A stretch of DNA of 64,000 nt from Promerops cafer. Taxonomy: Eukaryota > Chordata > Aves > Passeriformes > Nectariniidae. Below are positions 1-15,000 of the stretch, piece by piece (positions within the stretch are counted from its first letter, which is position 1; every line of letters starts with the position of its first letter). The position numbers were made by a program, and so were the translations under genes. A model generated the notes under the pieces. That model saw only the letters and a list, made by a program, of their open reading frames with translations, had not been told where the DNA came from and made no database searches. The DNA is taken from NCBI GenBank assembly GCA_013398275.1, contig VZSE01013530.1, forward strand, positions 1,240,001 through 1,304,000, written 5' to 3'.

Positions 1-3000
1 ATTCTAATTATTTTCCTCTCAAAAATCTTTACTCAGGGTTGGATGCTTTTCTCTGCATGCTTTTCTCTAGCTGCTCACATTGCATTTTCTACAAGACAAT
101 GTCCTCAAAGAATTGATGTAATATATTTGTGCACTCGGCAGTCCCTAAATTCAGCTCTGTTTGTGGCGGGAGTTCCAAAGGGCAGATGCATCTCAGAAGC
201 ATTGTGACTGTTGCATGAAATGGTAATTGTAATGCATGGAAGATCAGCTGCTGATTTATTTTTATTAGTGCAGATGAAAATTACTATGATGTTTCAAGTA
301 GGGCGTAAAATAATATCTTTAATCTCATTCCAGGAGGAATATTAACTTCACATTTTGTATTTCTTTTCTTTCCCAAACCACTCAAAAATGCTTAGTATGT
401 GACTTGAGTGTCTGTTCTATCATGTTTATGTAGGAAGCTTTCTCTTTTTTTTCATGCCCATAATAGGAAAAGTCTATTTTGATTTGTCGTGTTTTATGTA
501 GTATAGGAGTTCCAGTTCCTTTGATCAGAAAAGTCTCAGTTTTTAAGCAGAAATGTGCATTTATCCCCATAGACAAAAGCACATTAGGGAATACTTTTCC
601 AAACAGGTCACTGCAGGTGAACTTCAATTTAAAATCCACCCAAAGTCAAACATTGGCTATCACCAGGAGAACCTGAGCAGCCACAGCTTGTGGAAGGGAC
701 AGTTTCTACTCTTGGTTTCCTACAGGTGAGAGCCAGTTCCTGAGACTTCGTAGATACACAAGTAGTTCCCTGGAAGGCTGGCTGTAACTTGAGGTTCTGA
801 GCAATGTCTGTGTGCTTGAGTCCACTTCTGGAGTTTCCCCAGCTATCCTGGCACGAGCTGCAGGGAGGATAAGCCCTTTGTAGACTTCAGCTGTGTCCTG
901 TCTGTGACAGGTTAATCTGCTGCCCACGTCCATGCCTCGGGGTGGTTGGCAGCATGAAAACAGCCTGGAAATGGAAAGTAGTGCTCCTTCCTGCTGCCAT
1001 TTCAGGGCTGGCCCATTATGAGAGGAGAGGGGCATGATGTGTCCCAGCTGCTCCAGCAGCCCTGCATGCTGTGCTGCTGCTGTACAGCCCAGGTTGTTCT
1101 GTGGGTGTTCACTGATGGCACTGGCCATGCCAAACATGCCCAAAGAAAGAGTGATGATTCTGCCAGCATGACTCAGTACTCCTGCTCCGAACTACCCAAA
1201 CAGAGCAGGGTAAGCAGAGTTGTGAATAACTAAGGGTTTTCATCCCTAGATAAGTGAACAAAAACATGGTTCTGGGCAAGCCAGAACTTCATACCTGCAT
1301 GGGAGGATGTGAATGTGTGTTTCTGTCACATTGTCCTGTCTCTGAGTGCTGCTGTAAGAGCATTAGGTAGCAGTGGTGTTTCAGGGGGGTTAATTGCTAG
1401 TCTAAATAGCATTGTGGGGAAAATTGTAAAAGGCCTTGAAGAGAATATTAAAGGATTTAAGTATTGCTTAAAGTATTAACAGAAGATGCACATGTAGGTG
1501 TGTGCATGCATGTGTGTAATTGACAAAGCAAAGCCTTTGGATTGTAAATCATTGGTACAGAAATACAGTTAAGGGTTTAGAGTGGACTTAGTTCAAACAG
1601 CCATAGGCAGGAGTCAGCAGTAAAAAGATGTATGGCAAGTCATTCACTTCTTTATCAATATATTGATTATACTGAAGGTGGAGTGTGTGCAGAGGTGGGT
1701 CTTCTGGTAGGAAAGGAAAATGTATTTTGGGAAATGGGAAAAATCACTGAAAGTGCTGTAAGATACTCTTAATACGTCTTTCTGAAAGTCTGGAGAGGGT
1801 CCTTGTGAGTTTTGCTGTGTTCCAGGAAGTTCAAGTCTGTCCCCTCTCTGGGAAAGCTTTGCACAGGTGAAGAAATCGGTGTGGTCTAAGACTCCACAGG
1901 TATAAGAGAAAGAAAGTAATGATATGAAAATATTTATAGTGACAAGAAATTGTACACTGCTGAAGTGACACTTCTGCTGTGAATAATTTTCCATAATGAA
2001 AGTCAAGAGTTGGGCATCCTGGTGAGTTGACTTTGACTGTTTGCAGTGAGAGTGCTCAGAGATGTTCCTGAGGAGGCCACGCTGGTACTTATTATTGCAC
2101 AGAACAACTCAAATAGTCTTTCTCTATCAGTAGCACATAGTCTGATAAGGGTTATGATCAGCTGGCCTGGGGACTGAACACCTGGAGTTGTGTGGTCAAG
2201 ATGTTGTCTATCCCAAATGCCTAATGTGCCTTGGAGCCCTCTCTGTGCAGTGCTGGTGAGCCTCCCCTCATCTGGGCTGAGCACTCTGTGGGTGTAAAGT
2301 TTTGTGTAGGCAAACTTCTGGGAGGAATTTGGAGGAAGTGGCTTTGGGAGTGTTACAGCTTGAGCTGGGCAGAGACCTGATAACTCTCACTGCTCTTGTG
2401 ACTGGTCTGTCTGCTGTTGACCTTGTTAGTGATGCCCCTGCCCTCTCTCAGCAGGTTTAGGGCATCAGGGGGACTGTGGTGGAAAGCTGCCACGTCTGTG
2501 TGCTCCAGAGTGAAGTGGGAGCAGGTATCCCTTAGCAGTCTCCACCACTTCTGTCTGCTCAAGCCGTGCACTCACCCACTGCTGTTAGTGCCCAAGGCCA
2601 CTGGATTTCTGCACAGTGCCAGGGATGCTGAGCCCGCCCTGTCCATACCTGCAGTGGGCACACAAACGCTGTTAACTCCATCCAAACCAGCCCACACTGT
2701 GGCTCACTGTTCACATGAAAGTACACAGTGGCCCCCAGGTGCTGACAGTGTGAGAGATGTGATATCTGTGCAGTGCAGGGTATGGAGCCAGTTCAGTGCT
2801 TTATACTGCAGAGCATAAACCTGCCCCGAGAGCCTTCTGGTCACAGGAGGCAGCTCATCCCTGTCTCCTGAGCTTTTGTATAACCAACAGGCTGAGCTAC
2901 TGTGGGTTTTTTTTTTACTACTAAGTGCTAGATCTTTGAATGTACCAGCTCCTGTAGGAGGTATTGGTATTTTTAAGGATTGCTTGGTTTCTGCTTGCAA

Positions 3001-6000
3001 ATACACTGCTTGTATTCCTGGATGAAGATATTCTTGGAATACTTTAGTGTGAACCCTCCAGTGGGCAATCTTTTATTCCAGAATAATGGGCCTTTGTCCA
3101 ATTTAACATAATGTACTTTGGAAGTGGAAGCCTGTAGTTTGTTGTGCAGGAAATCTCATTAATTAACTGGCACCTATTTAAGGGAAGTCTCTTCTCTCAT
3201 GTGGTGTTTAAAACCTCATCTATCATAAAAAGTAGCTCTTTAGTTTTTTAGAATTCATCTTTGATTTTACAAATTATTCCTTCTGCATATTAGAAGTAAT
3301 TTTTCTGCTGTTCTTGTTACGAAAAAGGGACCTCAGCTTTGAGAATTACAGTTTAAGCTGCTCAGAGTTGTGTGGCAGCTCTGTGCTTGCTGCCAGAAGC
3401 TGGGACTGTGCTCAGGACACCGCGTCTCTGCCGTTCGACATAATATTCTACGTGATGAAAAACTAAAGTAGCTATTTTTTTGTTCTGGGTGTAGCCCCCA
3501 CCATTTCTGAAAGGTACAAGATTAATCTTCTGGCTGCCAATCTACAGAGCTTTGCCCACAGCAGAGACATCCAGCAGCGCCTGCGCTGCACCAGCTGTGT
3601 CAGACAAACCTCAGCGCCTCTCCTCAGCGGGCTCTGTAGGAATAACCGTGCAGACGCTTCTCCTCAGCCACCTCGTCTTTGCTCCTTCCCTTGCTTCACT
3701 TTGTCATTTCCAGGTCACTTCCCTTGCCTTTGTCAGCATGTTTAGCACTGCTCCGTGTAGGCACTGCCCTCAGGAGCACTGTCATGCATACTAAATCCAC
3801 GGCTGGGGCCACGGCGTGGAGTGGGCCATCCACTCGGGAGTGAAATACAGCCCTAGGGAAGAACAGGCAAGCTGCTGACCTTCTGGAGGTCAGCTCTGTG
3901 CAGCCACACGGGCACCTTCTGTCCTCCCAGAGTCAGGTGGCCCTTGGGTGGGTGGGTGCACTGCTTCTGCCACCCCTGGCTGCTCTGACTTATCTTCAGT
4001 GGTGCCTGAGCCAATCTATTTCAGTAATGCAATTATTCACATTGAGCTTAATCAATGAGCCACAGAGCAATCTACTGGTGGCTCCAATCAGTGGAATTAC
4101 TCAGAAGGATCAAGATGAGCTGCTCTTTCTGAAAATGAAGCTGTCGTTCACACAGAAATGAGTTCAAGGGAGCCCTGTTCTTTATGCAGGGCGTGCTGTG
4201 ACTCAGAGTACCTGTTCATGGAAGTCCTTGTCTTGCTGTAATGCAGGAGTAGGGGTCTGTGCATGTTTGGGAGGATGAGGATCCCAAAGCAGAAGGGCCA
4301 GGGTGATAACTGTACTGAGAGAATATGAATAAAGGGCTGCAGAGAATGCTGCAGTTTGCCAGCAGCACCAGTGCAGTGGATAAAAGATTGTTTCAGTGGG
4401 GCCCAGCTGAGTGTTCTGAGGACAGTGTGGCACAGCCCAGGCTGTGATCACCTCCTGGGCTGGAAGTCTGTGCAGCTGTCCAGCTGTGAGCTGCTGTGTC
4501 TGGTACCTGCTGGCATGAGCCTGCTGTCTCCATGCAAATGTTCCTCATACCTTCAGCACCAACCGCTGAGCACACAGCGTGTGGGCAGCTCCGCCTGCCT
4601 CCCTCACATGTGCTCGCCCTTCCACATTACAAGAATACGTGGAGGATTTCAGGGAGCGGGGAGGGATTCGGTGTGAAAGCTGGCACTCCTCTGTGCTTGG
4701 CAGGATTCTGTCCAGGCTCCCAGCTGTACGAGGGGAGGCCAAATGTGCACCCCTGTCTGAGCGTGCCTCGGCACAGCTGTGGGAGGAATCCCGCAGATTG
4801 TCAGCCCCGTGCTGTGATTTTTATGTGCACATCTCTGCCTGCACTGGTTATGTGTTACTCTGCAAACCTGCCCGTGTCTGCTGGCTAGACCCAAAATCCC
4901 ACAGCGCTGTCTCCTCCCCCACATGTGCTGGATGCCACTTGCTCACTGAGAGCGTGGCTTGAAGGTTTTACCCTGCCCATGAACTGATGCCAAAAGGGAG
5001 TCTCTTTCCTCTTTTGGAGCTGTGAATCTCCTCCCTCTCCCTTGCCTCAGGTTTGCAGGTTGTGGGACTGACAGGAGCAGGCTCCCTGGGCTCATTCTGT
5101 GGGCAGTGTTTGCTTTTGCTAAGGGGCAGGGCAGTCCTTGGAGGGGTTTCTACCTCTCGGTGTTTTCATTTTCTGTAGGATCAGCAGATTGAACAGCCTC
5201 ATCCCACTTTCTGCCAGTTGCTGTCTGTTGCAAGGAAAGCAACAGGCAGCAGTGGGAGAGCAGAATCTCTCCTTCACTCTCTGCATGGTCACACCACATT
5301 ATGTTTAACATCCAAATGCTGTCTTGCCTACTTCTTACCTTGGATGTGACTGCAAGTGGAAACTGCTGAGCTTTTATATGATTATTTTTGAGTTCTGGGT
5401 ATCAAAATGCAGCCACAAATAGCTGTTTGGCTCTATAAAGCTATAATGTTGGGTGCATGTAGTGATTATTTATTGTCAGACTCTTAATCTGGCTGGGGTG
5501 GGTGCGAAGCTGATGGTGAGATCCAAATAGTTCCACGCTTTCAGAGACCTCAGTTCCCAAGCTGGAGATCAGGCCCAAATGTTCATGGTGATCCTTCCCA
5601 AAATGCCTCATCCCAAAGTGTGTAACACTCCCTGCCCATCTTTGGGCCTTCAGCTCAAGTTCTTGGGTTCAGTTCCTGTCCCTGGTCATCCCATGCTGTT
5701 CTGCAGAGGTAAGGGGGAGACAAATCTGAAGGCATTTTGAATTGCCAGAGCAATTTGTATCTTTTGTGTTTGAAATCTAGCTGGGGAGGAGGGGTTCTAC
5801 ACTATGTTACTGTTATTTGATGGTATTGGTTTGGGTGTTTGGACTGTTTTCGTGCTTTATTTGTAATCTTCTCAATTGGTGTTCGTGTGATACAGAAAAC
5901 CTAGTCTAGGACTCCTGCTGCTCAGTAAAAATAAAGGCATAATTGAAAAACACCCAATTGGATCCAGTTTTTCAACTCAGTTCAGATCCCTGATTAGGGA

Positions 6001-9000
6001 ATCCAAAATGTGGATGAGAAAGCCGACGTGCACAAGTAACCAGTGTCTCCAAGACTGAGCACGTCGCTGGCATTGCTGTTTCTCTTGATTTATAGGAGCA
6101 AGCATGGTAACATTGTCATACGTGTTGGCAAAATGGTAACTTCTCGTGGCAGCCTCTGCAAGCTTTAGGCATCAGTTCAGCAAAAAACAGAACCATCTGA
6201 GCAACTCCATCTCTGCTGGATGGGACATTTATATGTTTACTAAATTTTGAGCACATGAGTAGCTTTGTTGGCTGTTGCATTTTGAAGCACACATTTAAAT
6301 GATTTACTGACCTGGGGCCTACATGCAGATGTGAATATTAAAAATGGAAATTAAAGCATCCAGTCCAGATTGTCAATCTGAAATACATCTTTTCAAGGCA
6401 GTCTTGAGGATTTAAGCAAACATTTTCCATAAAGTTTAATGGAAGGTACATGTCTTAACTCCTGTAGGCTGCTTTGAAAATCATCAGGTGTTCCAGTGTG
6501 AAGCCCTAAATGCTGGATGTCTTTGCATTGCAGGTATGTTCTCAGCTCTGAGGATCTTGTAACATCTCCAGGTCACTGTTTTGCATCAGGATTCCCGCTG
6601 TGTCTGTCACACTGTGTTGCCAGCCCCTACAATTTTATCTCTAGCTTCATGGTACTTAGTTAGTTTTATCTTAAAATAAAAATTCCTCATCCTGATCGGT
6701 ACAGTTTCAGTTTCTAGTCTTATTTCTACTTAGCATGTGTTGCAGGGGGAGATGAACATTTACAGCCTTTAAATTCCCGAGGGAAGCACTTGAAACACTT
6801 GACAGCATTAACCATAAGCACTCTTACGGTTAGGGAATAGGAATTTGATAGACTTGTGCATGTGCTTTTAAATCTCGAGGCTTTAACATCAGTCTCCTGA
6901 CCTGTTGCATTGCTGGCGGAGCATTTGGTGCCAGCCTGGCACTTGCAGCCTCCCAACCTCCCACATGGGCATCAACCAGGCACGTGCCCTGGGAGACTGG
7001 GTCTGTCCTGCTGTGTTTTCAGTGTGAACCTCAGCTGCCATGGCTCTCCTACCTTACCCTTACAGTTGTCCCAGCTCCTCACGTTTCTCGATGCTCTGCC
7101 TTCTTTATAGCGCTACTCCAGGGATTCCAGATTGGTGCAGCAACTGTAATTTCTGTGTGCTATTTGTAGGACTGCTTTGGTTTTTTGGAGGTAAAACTGT
7201 TTTCCTTCAACTCTGCCTTTTGTTCATAGGCACAGTGCTTGAGGCAGAGAGTTTCATTAAAGATTTATGTAAAGCAGGGGCTGGTCTCTGAAGCAGGAGG
7301 ATAAAGCAGTGCTTCGGAATGCTAATGCAGAGCTGGAGCAGTTTGAGATGTGCATAATGCAGCACCGGTGGGTAGGAGCTGATGTCTCATTCAGGAGAGG
7401 GAAACTCACCCCGTGTTGATCTTTGCCACCCTGTATCTTGGAGGATCGTTCACATTTCAGCGTAGGTGAGGAAGCAGAAACATCCTGCAGGCAGGCCCTG
7501 CCAGGAGCCCTGAGAGTGCACGGGCTGGGAGGAGTGAAGGGGGTTTGGCTCCGGAGCTGGGGTGGCAGCAGCCACTGCACTGAGCTCCATCTGTTGGAAG
7601 GAAACCACAACCATGTGATTTTGTTCTCTCTCTGACCAATCCTCCCTTTTCCAGCTGTCAGGAGCAGAATGAGGAGGTGAAGCTTGGCTTATATTTCCTT
7701 CACTGAAATCTCTCTGATAACTTCTGCAGTGGCTGAAATTTGTGGAGAGTGGCCTTTCTTCTGTCCCTGGTGCCCCAGTGCAGTCATGGTGGGGAATCCG
7801 GGGAGTCTGTCAAACACTGAGACACTTGTGAAAATTTACAAGTGCACCCAGAAGCACTGGTGTGAGTACCTGGCAGCTGCTGCAGTGCTGCTGGAGACCT
7901 GCCTTGTGTGTTCCTACAGAGCTGGGAGCAGGGACTGCCCCAGCCCCAGCAGCTTGTGCAGAGCCAAGCAGCCTCTGTCTCACAGCACTAACCAGATATC
8001 TCAGAGCATATGGAGCTTCCCCTGGGCTCCACAGTTGTGCAGAGGAACCCACAGTATTCTTTCAGAACAGAGCTGTTTACTGTTCATGGCAGGTGCAGCC
8101 CCTGTTCCCCACGTTGCAGGCAAAGCTCCTTCCTGTCAGGAGGCACCCAGAGCTCTCAGGGACTTGCCAGCCTTCAGCCATGCATTAATGTATTGCTGAG
8201 CTGTTTCTTTGGATGTAAAGACACGACAGGAAATGGGGCTTGTGTTCATGGAAATGTAATTATGTATGTTGTGTAAACTAATGAGTAAAAGTAATTCTGG
8301 AACTCATAACAGGACAAGATTTGAATACTTATTAACCAAAACAATGGCAGTTGCTGTGTAGGTTGGAATAAACATCTTTATCCAATAGGAAAGGCTGTGT
8401 TGTCTCGTCCTCCTTGGCAGCTGGAAATGACCATCCCGCGGGCCTTGTGTAGGAGGCTTTGGCAGATGTGGTTCTGGATTGTCTCTGCTGTGTGGAGATC
8501 CTGCAAGTTACTGGATAAAAGACTGGAACAAGCTTGCCTGCACAGGCAGTGCCCTTCCAGCTAATCTCCTGAAGATAGGATCTGTATATCCCTTTGAAGT
8601 CATTCGTGGAGAGCCATGATAATGTGGAAATCTCTTGGACTGTCTCCTTCTGCCAGCAGCTCCAGCCGGGCTCACAGGCCAGACTGCTGCACTGAATGTG
8701 TGAGAAGCAAATGCTGCTGGAGGACTCTGGGCATGCAGAGGATGGTGGTGGTGAACAGCCTTGTTGAGGGATGAACAGGGTAGGGTTTGACTTGAGGCTG
8801 AAATTTCAGCCAGCATTAACAGCTCAAGTGTGAAACAGCTCTAAGCTGGACAGCCCAACGATGTGGTTGCAGAGGGTCCCTGTGGTGTGAGCTGCTCGCT
8901 TACATCAGCTGCATGAAACAGTTGCACTGCCTGTCACTGACGTGTCAGACCCAGGACTGGTTGGTTTCACTAATTTCACCATGTACCTGAATTAATATAG

Positions 9001-12000
9001 TATACTGTGACACTCTCATTTGCAGCTTGTTTTGAGGTAAGGCTGTCACAAATTGGAAAGTCCAGTCCCGGTCCTCTTCACATCCATCATCTGCATGGAG
9101 GACACCAGCCAAGTGTGTATTTTAACAAGAACACACCTAGAGAAAACACCTGGTGGTTTTTGCTCTGCATTTGCCAAAGGCAGGTAATGCCAGCTGATAG
9201 CTTTTATAAGGGAAAGTTCTATGAAACTCGAGTTATCCTGGTGCAAATCAACTTGGTTGCAATGTGAGTAGAGCTAAAGATTGGCCAATGTTGTTAATCC
9301 TAAGCAAGGGACAGTTTTCTAGTTCTCCTAAACTGTGGAATACGAGTTGAAAAAAAACCCAAATCTGTTTATTCATTTTTGTGGTCTCCGTTTTTGGGCA
9401 GTGCCTGTGATGTAGGACAGCTAAATGTCACCTGGCCTACCTGTTGTGTCTTCAGCAATGAATGCAGGCAGCCCTCAGCTTCCAGTGACTTTCAGCATCT
9501 CTGCAAACAGGCACTGGAAATGGCTTTGCTGATGTACAGACAATGTCAGATCTAGAAATAACAGCCTGGCAGTGTCAAGTTGTTGTTTCCCAGCAGCTTT
9601 GGAGGACAGGGTATACTTGAAATAAATCTATCAGGTAGGATTTCAAATTGGCCAGGGCTGTAAGTAACAGTTTATTGAGCTTATTTATGATGTGGCACCT
9701 AAGAAATGAAATGGAGAAATGTCAAGTGCTTTCAACACCAGCCAGCAGAGTTTAATGCCCCCTCCCCCTTGCTTGGGAGCTCTGTCTTGGCTTCATGCCG
9801 GAAGCGTATTATTGTAATAAAACACATTCACATTCTAGGTGGTAAATGGAATTTACCCAATAATTAAAACTAGAAATAAAATAAATTCATTCATCATCTT
9901 CATTCCCAGCATAGCTGACATTCTTACCACTATATATGGTATAAAAATGTGCACCTTGGGCTTTTTAGCTGTTCATGGTATAATGACCAAATCCATCTGT
10001 GAGAGTCTTGGGAATTGAAGCTGAAGCAAAGCCACACAAAAGCTAGATCTGAGCAGTTCCCATAAAGGATGTTTCCACAGTCTCTTCTCCTGAATTTGGA
10101 CTTTGGCCCAGGCTGAAGCCCATCTTCCTTCCAGACTGCTGCTTGTTACCATTGTACAAAGACAGAACAGCCTCAAGTTCCTCAGCTGAGTAACCATCTG
10201 TCTGCCCTCCCACACAGACACCTGAAGATGAGATAATGTTGAAAAGAAAACAAATAATTTAAATAATTTTAAAGCCTCAAATGCATCTTCCTGCAATCTT
10301 TAAAATTTCCAATGTATTTTTTTAATGTCTTAATAGGATAGATATATTCTTAGAGGTTAAGTTTGCTTGTTACATTAGAATTATGCATTTGATAGACTTG
10401 TTTCATAATTGTGCAAAGGTCTGTGCAAATGCACAAATGAGTTGGATTCAGTCCTGAGGGCCAGCAGCCCTTCTGCAAACCTGGGGCCTGGGAAGAGTGA
10501 CGTGAGCCCTGCAGTCTGCTTTGCAAGTTAAGTCTCTTTGTGCAGTCTGAGTAAAGCCTTAGTAAGCAGTCAAATAATCCAGTACAAGCAGCACATCTGA
10601 GCACAGCAATTTCTTTTCAGAGGAGTGCTTGCTAATATTAGGATAAACTTACACAAAATAGAAAAATTAAAGACAACTTTGAAATGAGTCCCGAAATGCA
10701 GCTAGAGGGATCTTGGATTAAAAACCTCTTGTGTGCTGCTTTATGAACAAACAACTTCATCCGTGATAGATTGTGAGCCCTGAGCGTACATAACAAGGCA
10801 ATTAAGAGAAAGCACAGTCAGTGGAATAATATTGCATTATCTTTTTGTTTCACATAAGTCCTGTATCTCCTTTCCACTGCCAGTTTGCTGTAAATTGCAC
10901 CTTGTCATTAATAGGATTATTGATAACTCTGCCAAACAGAGCTTCTGCAGAATTTAGTGTTTGCTAAAATGCTTCCTTCACCATTTAAAAGTGTTACTAA
11001 TACGCTTTAAACATAAATCTTGTACCTTTAATACTCTAGGTTACAGCCAGCAGCAAGTAGAGCTCTGTGGATCACTAAAGCTGGAAGACAGGGACACACT
11101 CCTGCTGTGGGATGCGGTGTGTCCAGCTGGTGGAATGTTTTTCAAGTCTGTAAATGCTTAAAAGTGAATTTGCCCTTCCCCCATGGGCAAATTCAGGGGT
11201 GAATTCCACCCTGGATAAATTGTCTTGTGCCACGATTGAATGTTCACCAGACAAGTGGTATTTTCCTTTGCTTTCACCCTCTCCTGCAGCTTCCTTGGAG
11301 GCAGCAGCTGTGGTGCAGGTGCCCCGGGCTGTGCTGCTGGTGTTGGCTCTGTGGGTGGCTTGTGCTGGCCTTGGCCACAGGGACACGGTGATACACAGGT
11401 TCAAAGTCTGACGGCCTCTTGGTCAGCTGAAGGACGTGGGTTCTCGTCCAGCAGCACAAAGCTCTTCATCTCCTGCCAGCAAGGCTGTCAGCAGTGGGGC
11501 TGCATGTCACACATGTCACACGCTGTCACTCTGCTTGGACCCAGGGTGGATGGCTGCGGGGCATGGGCTCATGTGGGGATAAAAGACAGAACTGTGGCTG
11601 GAACTTTCTCCAGACCACTTTTCTTTGCAGAGTAGCGTCACATCTCTGCAGCTTGGGTCTGGGTCTCAGCCAGCTGCTTCTGCTCTTTGTCATCTTGTGC
11701 TGTGCAGGGTGTCATCGTGGCACCTGTAGTGTGGCTGTGCAGGGAAAAGGGTCGGTGGCACTGGGTCTCCTCTGCCCTTTGACAGCTCCCCAAACCCTCC
11801 CCGCCTGATGTGGTCCCACAGGTGCTGAGTGGGATTCCAGAGCAGGGCTAGTAAGCAAAGGTGCCATTGCCCATCACTGCAGTTTATTAGGAAGAGTTAT
11901 GTTGCAGGATTATCCTGGACTACTTTGCTCCAGCTGCGAAGTGCTTTATTACTGACAGGTCTGAAAGCTGCAGAGGATTTGTAGAAATGAAAATAAATTA

Positions 12001-15000
12001 CTCTCCCGTCTGTTGAGAGAGCCAGAGATCATGTGTCACTGCTGTTGGTGTCCCACCTCCAGCTTCAATCCAGGTTGTTGTCTGGACCATGAGCTCATTC
12101 AGGTGATGGTTGCTGCACCCAGTGTGCCCTGTCCCTGTGTAGTATTCTCTAGTGCACAGTCCAGCTCAGACTGAGGTAACACAAATGGATTTAATCGTCA
12201 TTTGATGGAGCTCTGTGGTATCAATCTGACATTGTAACAAGACACAGAACTGCTGTGGTACCATCGTGATGTTTTCAGGACAGTGACCAAATTCAGGCCA
12301 AGCAAAGAGGGTGCAGAGCAATTCCTTGAGATTTTCATTACCAGTGTGGTGATGTTCAGATATTGTTGAAGTCTGTGGCCTGCATGGGGTTGGAGCAGTG
12401 ACCACCACGTGCTCCTCTGGTCCCTTCTCTAGCTTGTGCAAAGCAGCGATTGAGGCCTCCTGCTCAGTCATTTAGAAGATGGTTGCTCTCTCAAAGCAGC
12501 AGTTTGTCGGACTGTAATTTTAAAATTACATTGTGTTTTTCTAGGACTTGGCAGAACTTCTGCAAGACTTCTAAAATAGTACTCCAGAAAAGCTCATTCC
12601 TGGTGCAATTAAAAATGAAAAGAAGGAGGAAGAGTGGTTTGAAATGAACTGTTTGTTTGGGAGCTGGGTTTCTGTTTCGGTTTTTTCTGAGAGAATGGTG
12701 CCTGAAACTCTTGTTTTTGAAGATGTATTCCCACGCTGAGTCACATGCAGGGTTCCTGCAGAACAGCCTGGCTGGTGTTTTAGAGGTCAATATTTGTTGA
12801 CTATTTCAGTGATGTTGCCAGTGCACAGCAGTGGTGTCTCACAGATGAGGGCTGCAGGCATGCCCTGAGATAAATTGATTCAAAAGGTAGGCAGTGCCTC
12901 TTGGCTGCTTTAATTTTCCTCCTGCCAGGTTCACTGTGCTGGTGTGATTGCAGCACACACCAGGCAGGAGTCCCATCTTTCACTAGGTGACAAGGACAAA
13001 CATTTCTGCCTTCAGAGAGAATGAAGGTTTCTCTATTGTGTGTCACCGTGTCTGGGGAGCATGTAACTGCATGTCACCTGTGACAAACGCAGCATTAGAA
13101 ATAAGTCTGCTGTGGGTTAAGAGCCTCTATCAGGAGGTTATGTGGCTGTTATGCTACTAAATGTCACTTTAACTTACAGAGTCTCACTCCAGCCTTATTT
13201 CTCAGTGCTTCGGTTGGTGAGCGCGTGGTTTTGCTGCTGCTCCTCGTGAAGTGCATAACTCAGTGTGAGTAAAGACACCCATCTGAAACCATAATGTACA
13301 GCTACATTAATCCCCATTAGTTAAGAGTCAGACTGGTTACAAACGAGGGTAAAATGGCCATTTCATTGCCGCATCTGTCTCTTTGTGTGCATGTTTAATT
13401 CTTTGAACGAAGGGTGGGTAATTAAGAGGCACCTCTGTGATACAGTTGGTGCCATTTTGAGCCAGCCCAAGTCTGGGAGAGCAATTGTATTTTCATCATG
13501 TCTGTGAGTCATCACAAAAAGTGCCAGCTCAGGTTTGATTGCTGAGATTGCATTGTTGCTGAAGTGCGAGACGTGGAGTAGAAGGAACACAACGTGGTAT
13601 TTAGCTGCAAGACTGAGCTCAAGATGCTGACAATTTGAGAAAGCTCAGTTTTGACTTTGTGTGCCAAACAAATTTACTGTCAGAAGAACACGTTGGCCAC
13701 GCGATGATGTCATTTTCATAGAGTCATTTTACAGATGGTGCCTACAGCTCAGCAGAAGGCTTGGTCTGAATAGCAAGACCTCTTCAGGGTTCTTCTATGT
13801 CTCCTGGTTGGAAGAAAGCCAGTACTGATGTGATACTGAAATGCAGGTAGTGAAACTACTCATCCAGTAAAATTCCTGCCTGAACTCACTTGCAAATCAA
13901 AAGTATCATTGAACTCCTTAGAGAAGGTGAAAATTATCAAAGATTTGCAGATGTGAGAGAGAAGAAAAAAATCTGAGGATTCTACAGAGGATGGAGACAT
14001 GGTGCTAGACAAAATTCTTTCTTTGTGGAAGGGTCATTTGGAACTTGGAAGTTCCTGGAGGCTTTTGTAGAGATGAGCATTGAATAACGATGGACCGAGC
14101 TCCACAATAACCTCTTGACTCTGGCTTCTCATGGTGTGTGGTGTGGCAGTGAAGCAGAATGAAGAGCTGGTGTAACATGAAAAGCTTTAAAAGCAGAGGA
14201 TTTGGGAATTTTGAAATTGAGTTCTCACAGAGAAGTCACTCAGCTGGCAAAATGGACTACAGTCCTGAAAAATGGTAGTGGATTATACCATATGTGAGAT
14301 GGAACTTTTTTTGCCCCCAGGTAATTGTGGTAGCCATCTAACTGCTCACTATGTTAATACAAATTTTAAACAAGAAAGCAATTATGTATTTATGAATGGC
14401 AGGCACACACTAAGAAATGCCCAGGAGAATCAAGAAGAATGTTGGTCATTAGTGTGGTAAAAGATGTATAATAGGCTAAATCACTTAATTTCCCACACAT
14501 TTCTGGATTTGGCCAGTGGGAAAGATTTTGCTGAAACGATCACAGAACAGACTGAGATAATCTTGGCCAATATCCTCCTTTTTGACAAAACAGATTCTAA
14601 TAATAAAATCCCGCGTTTGATCACTTATCCCAGTGAAAGGCTTTTCGTGGTCCTTCCTTTTCATAGTGTTGAATAGGCTGTAGCACCACTGCCAACCAGC
14701 CCAGAGCAGGAAGGGAAGGAGAGCTTTGTGCTGGCCTTGGCAGGGAGGTCAGGGCACAGATCTGGCCAGAGTGCAGTGGCATTTGCAGGGACCAGCTGGG
14801 GCCTTTATTAAATGTCTGGGATGGAAGTGAATGGGAGCATTGGTGTGAAGGGGTGGATCTTCACAGATACCTCTATTTAGAAGATAGTTCTTGAACAAAA
14901 TGCTTGTTACAGTATGGAGGGCATTCAGATGTGGGTGAATGCCTTCTGTTTCCCAAAGGGGTCCCATGCCAGGACTGACAGGGACTCTTGGCCCCACTGA

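Noticed and set aside
4356..4962. Cluster of overlapping open frames of 91-130 codons on both strands
   Set aside because: Several frames are open at once in a GC-rich, stop-poor stretch. None looks like a known domain and no splice pattern supports one over another.
7684..8199. 171-codon + strand open frame
   Set aside because: It overlaps other open frames of similar length, is rich in Cys, Ser and Pro as expected by chance, and has no family resemblance.
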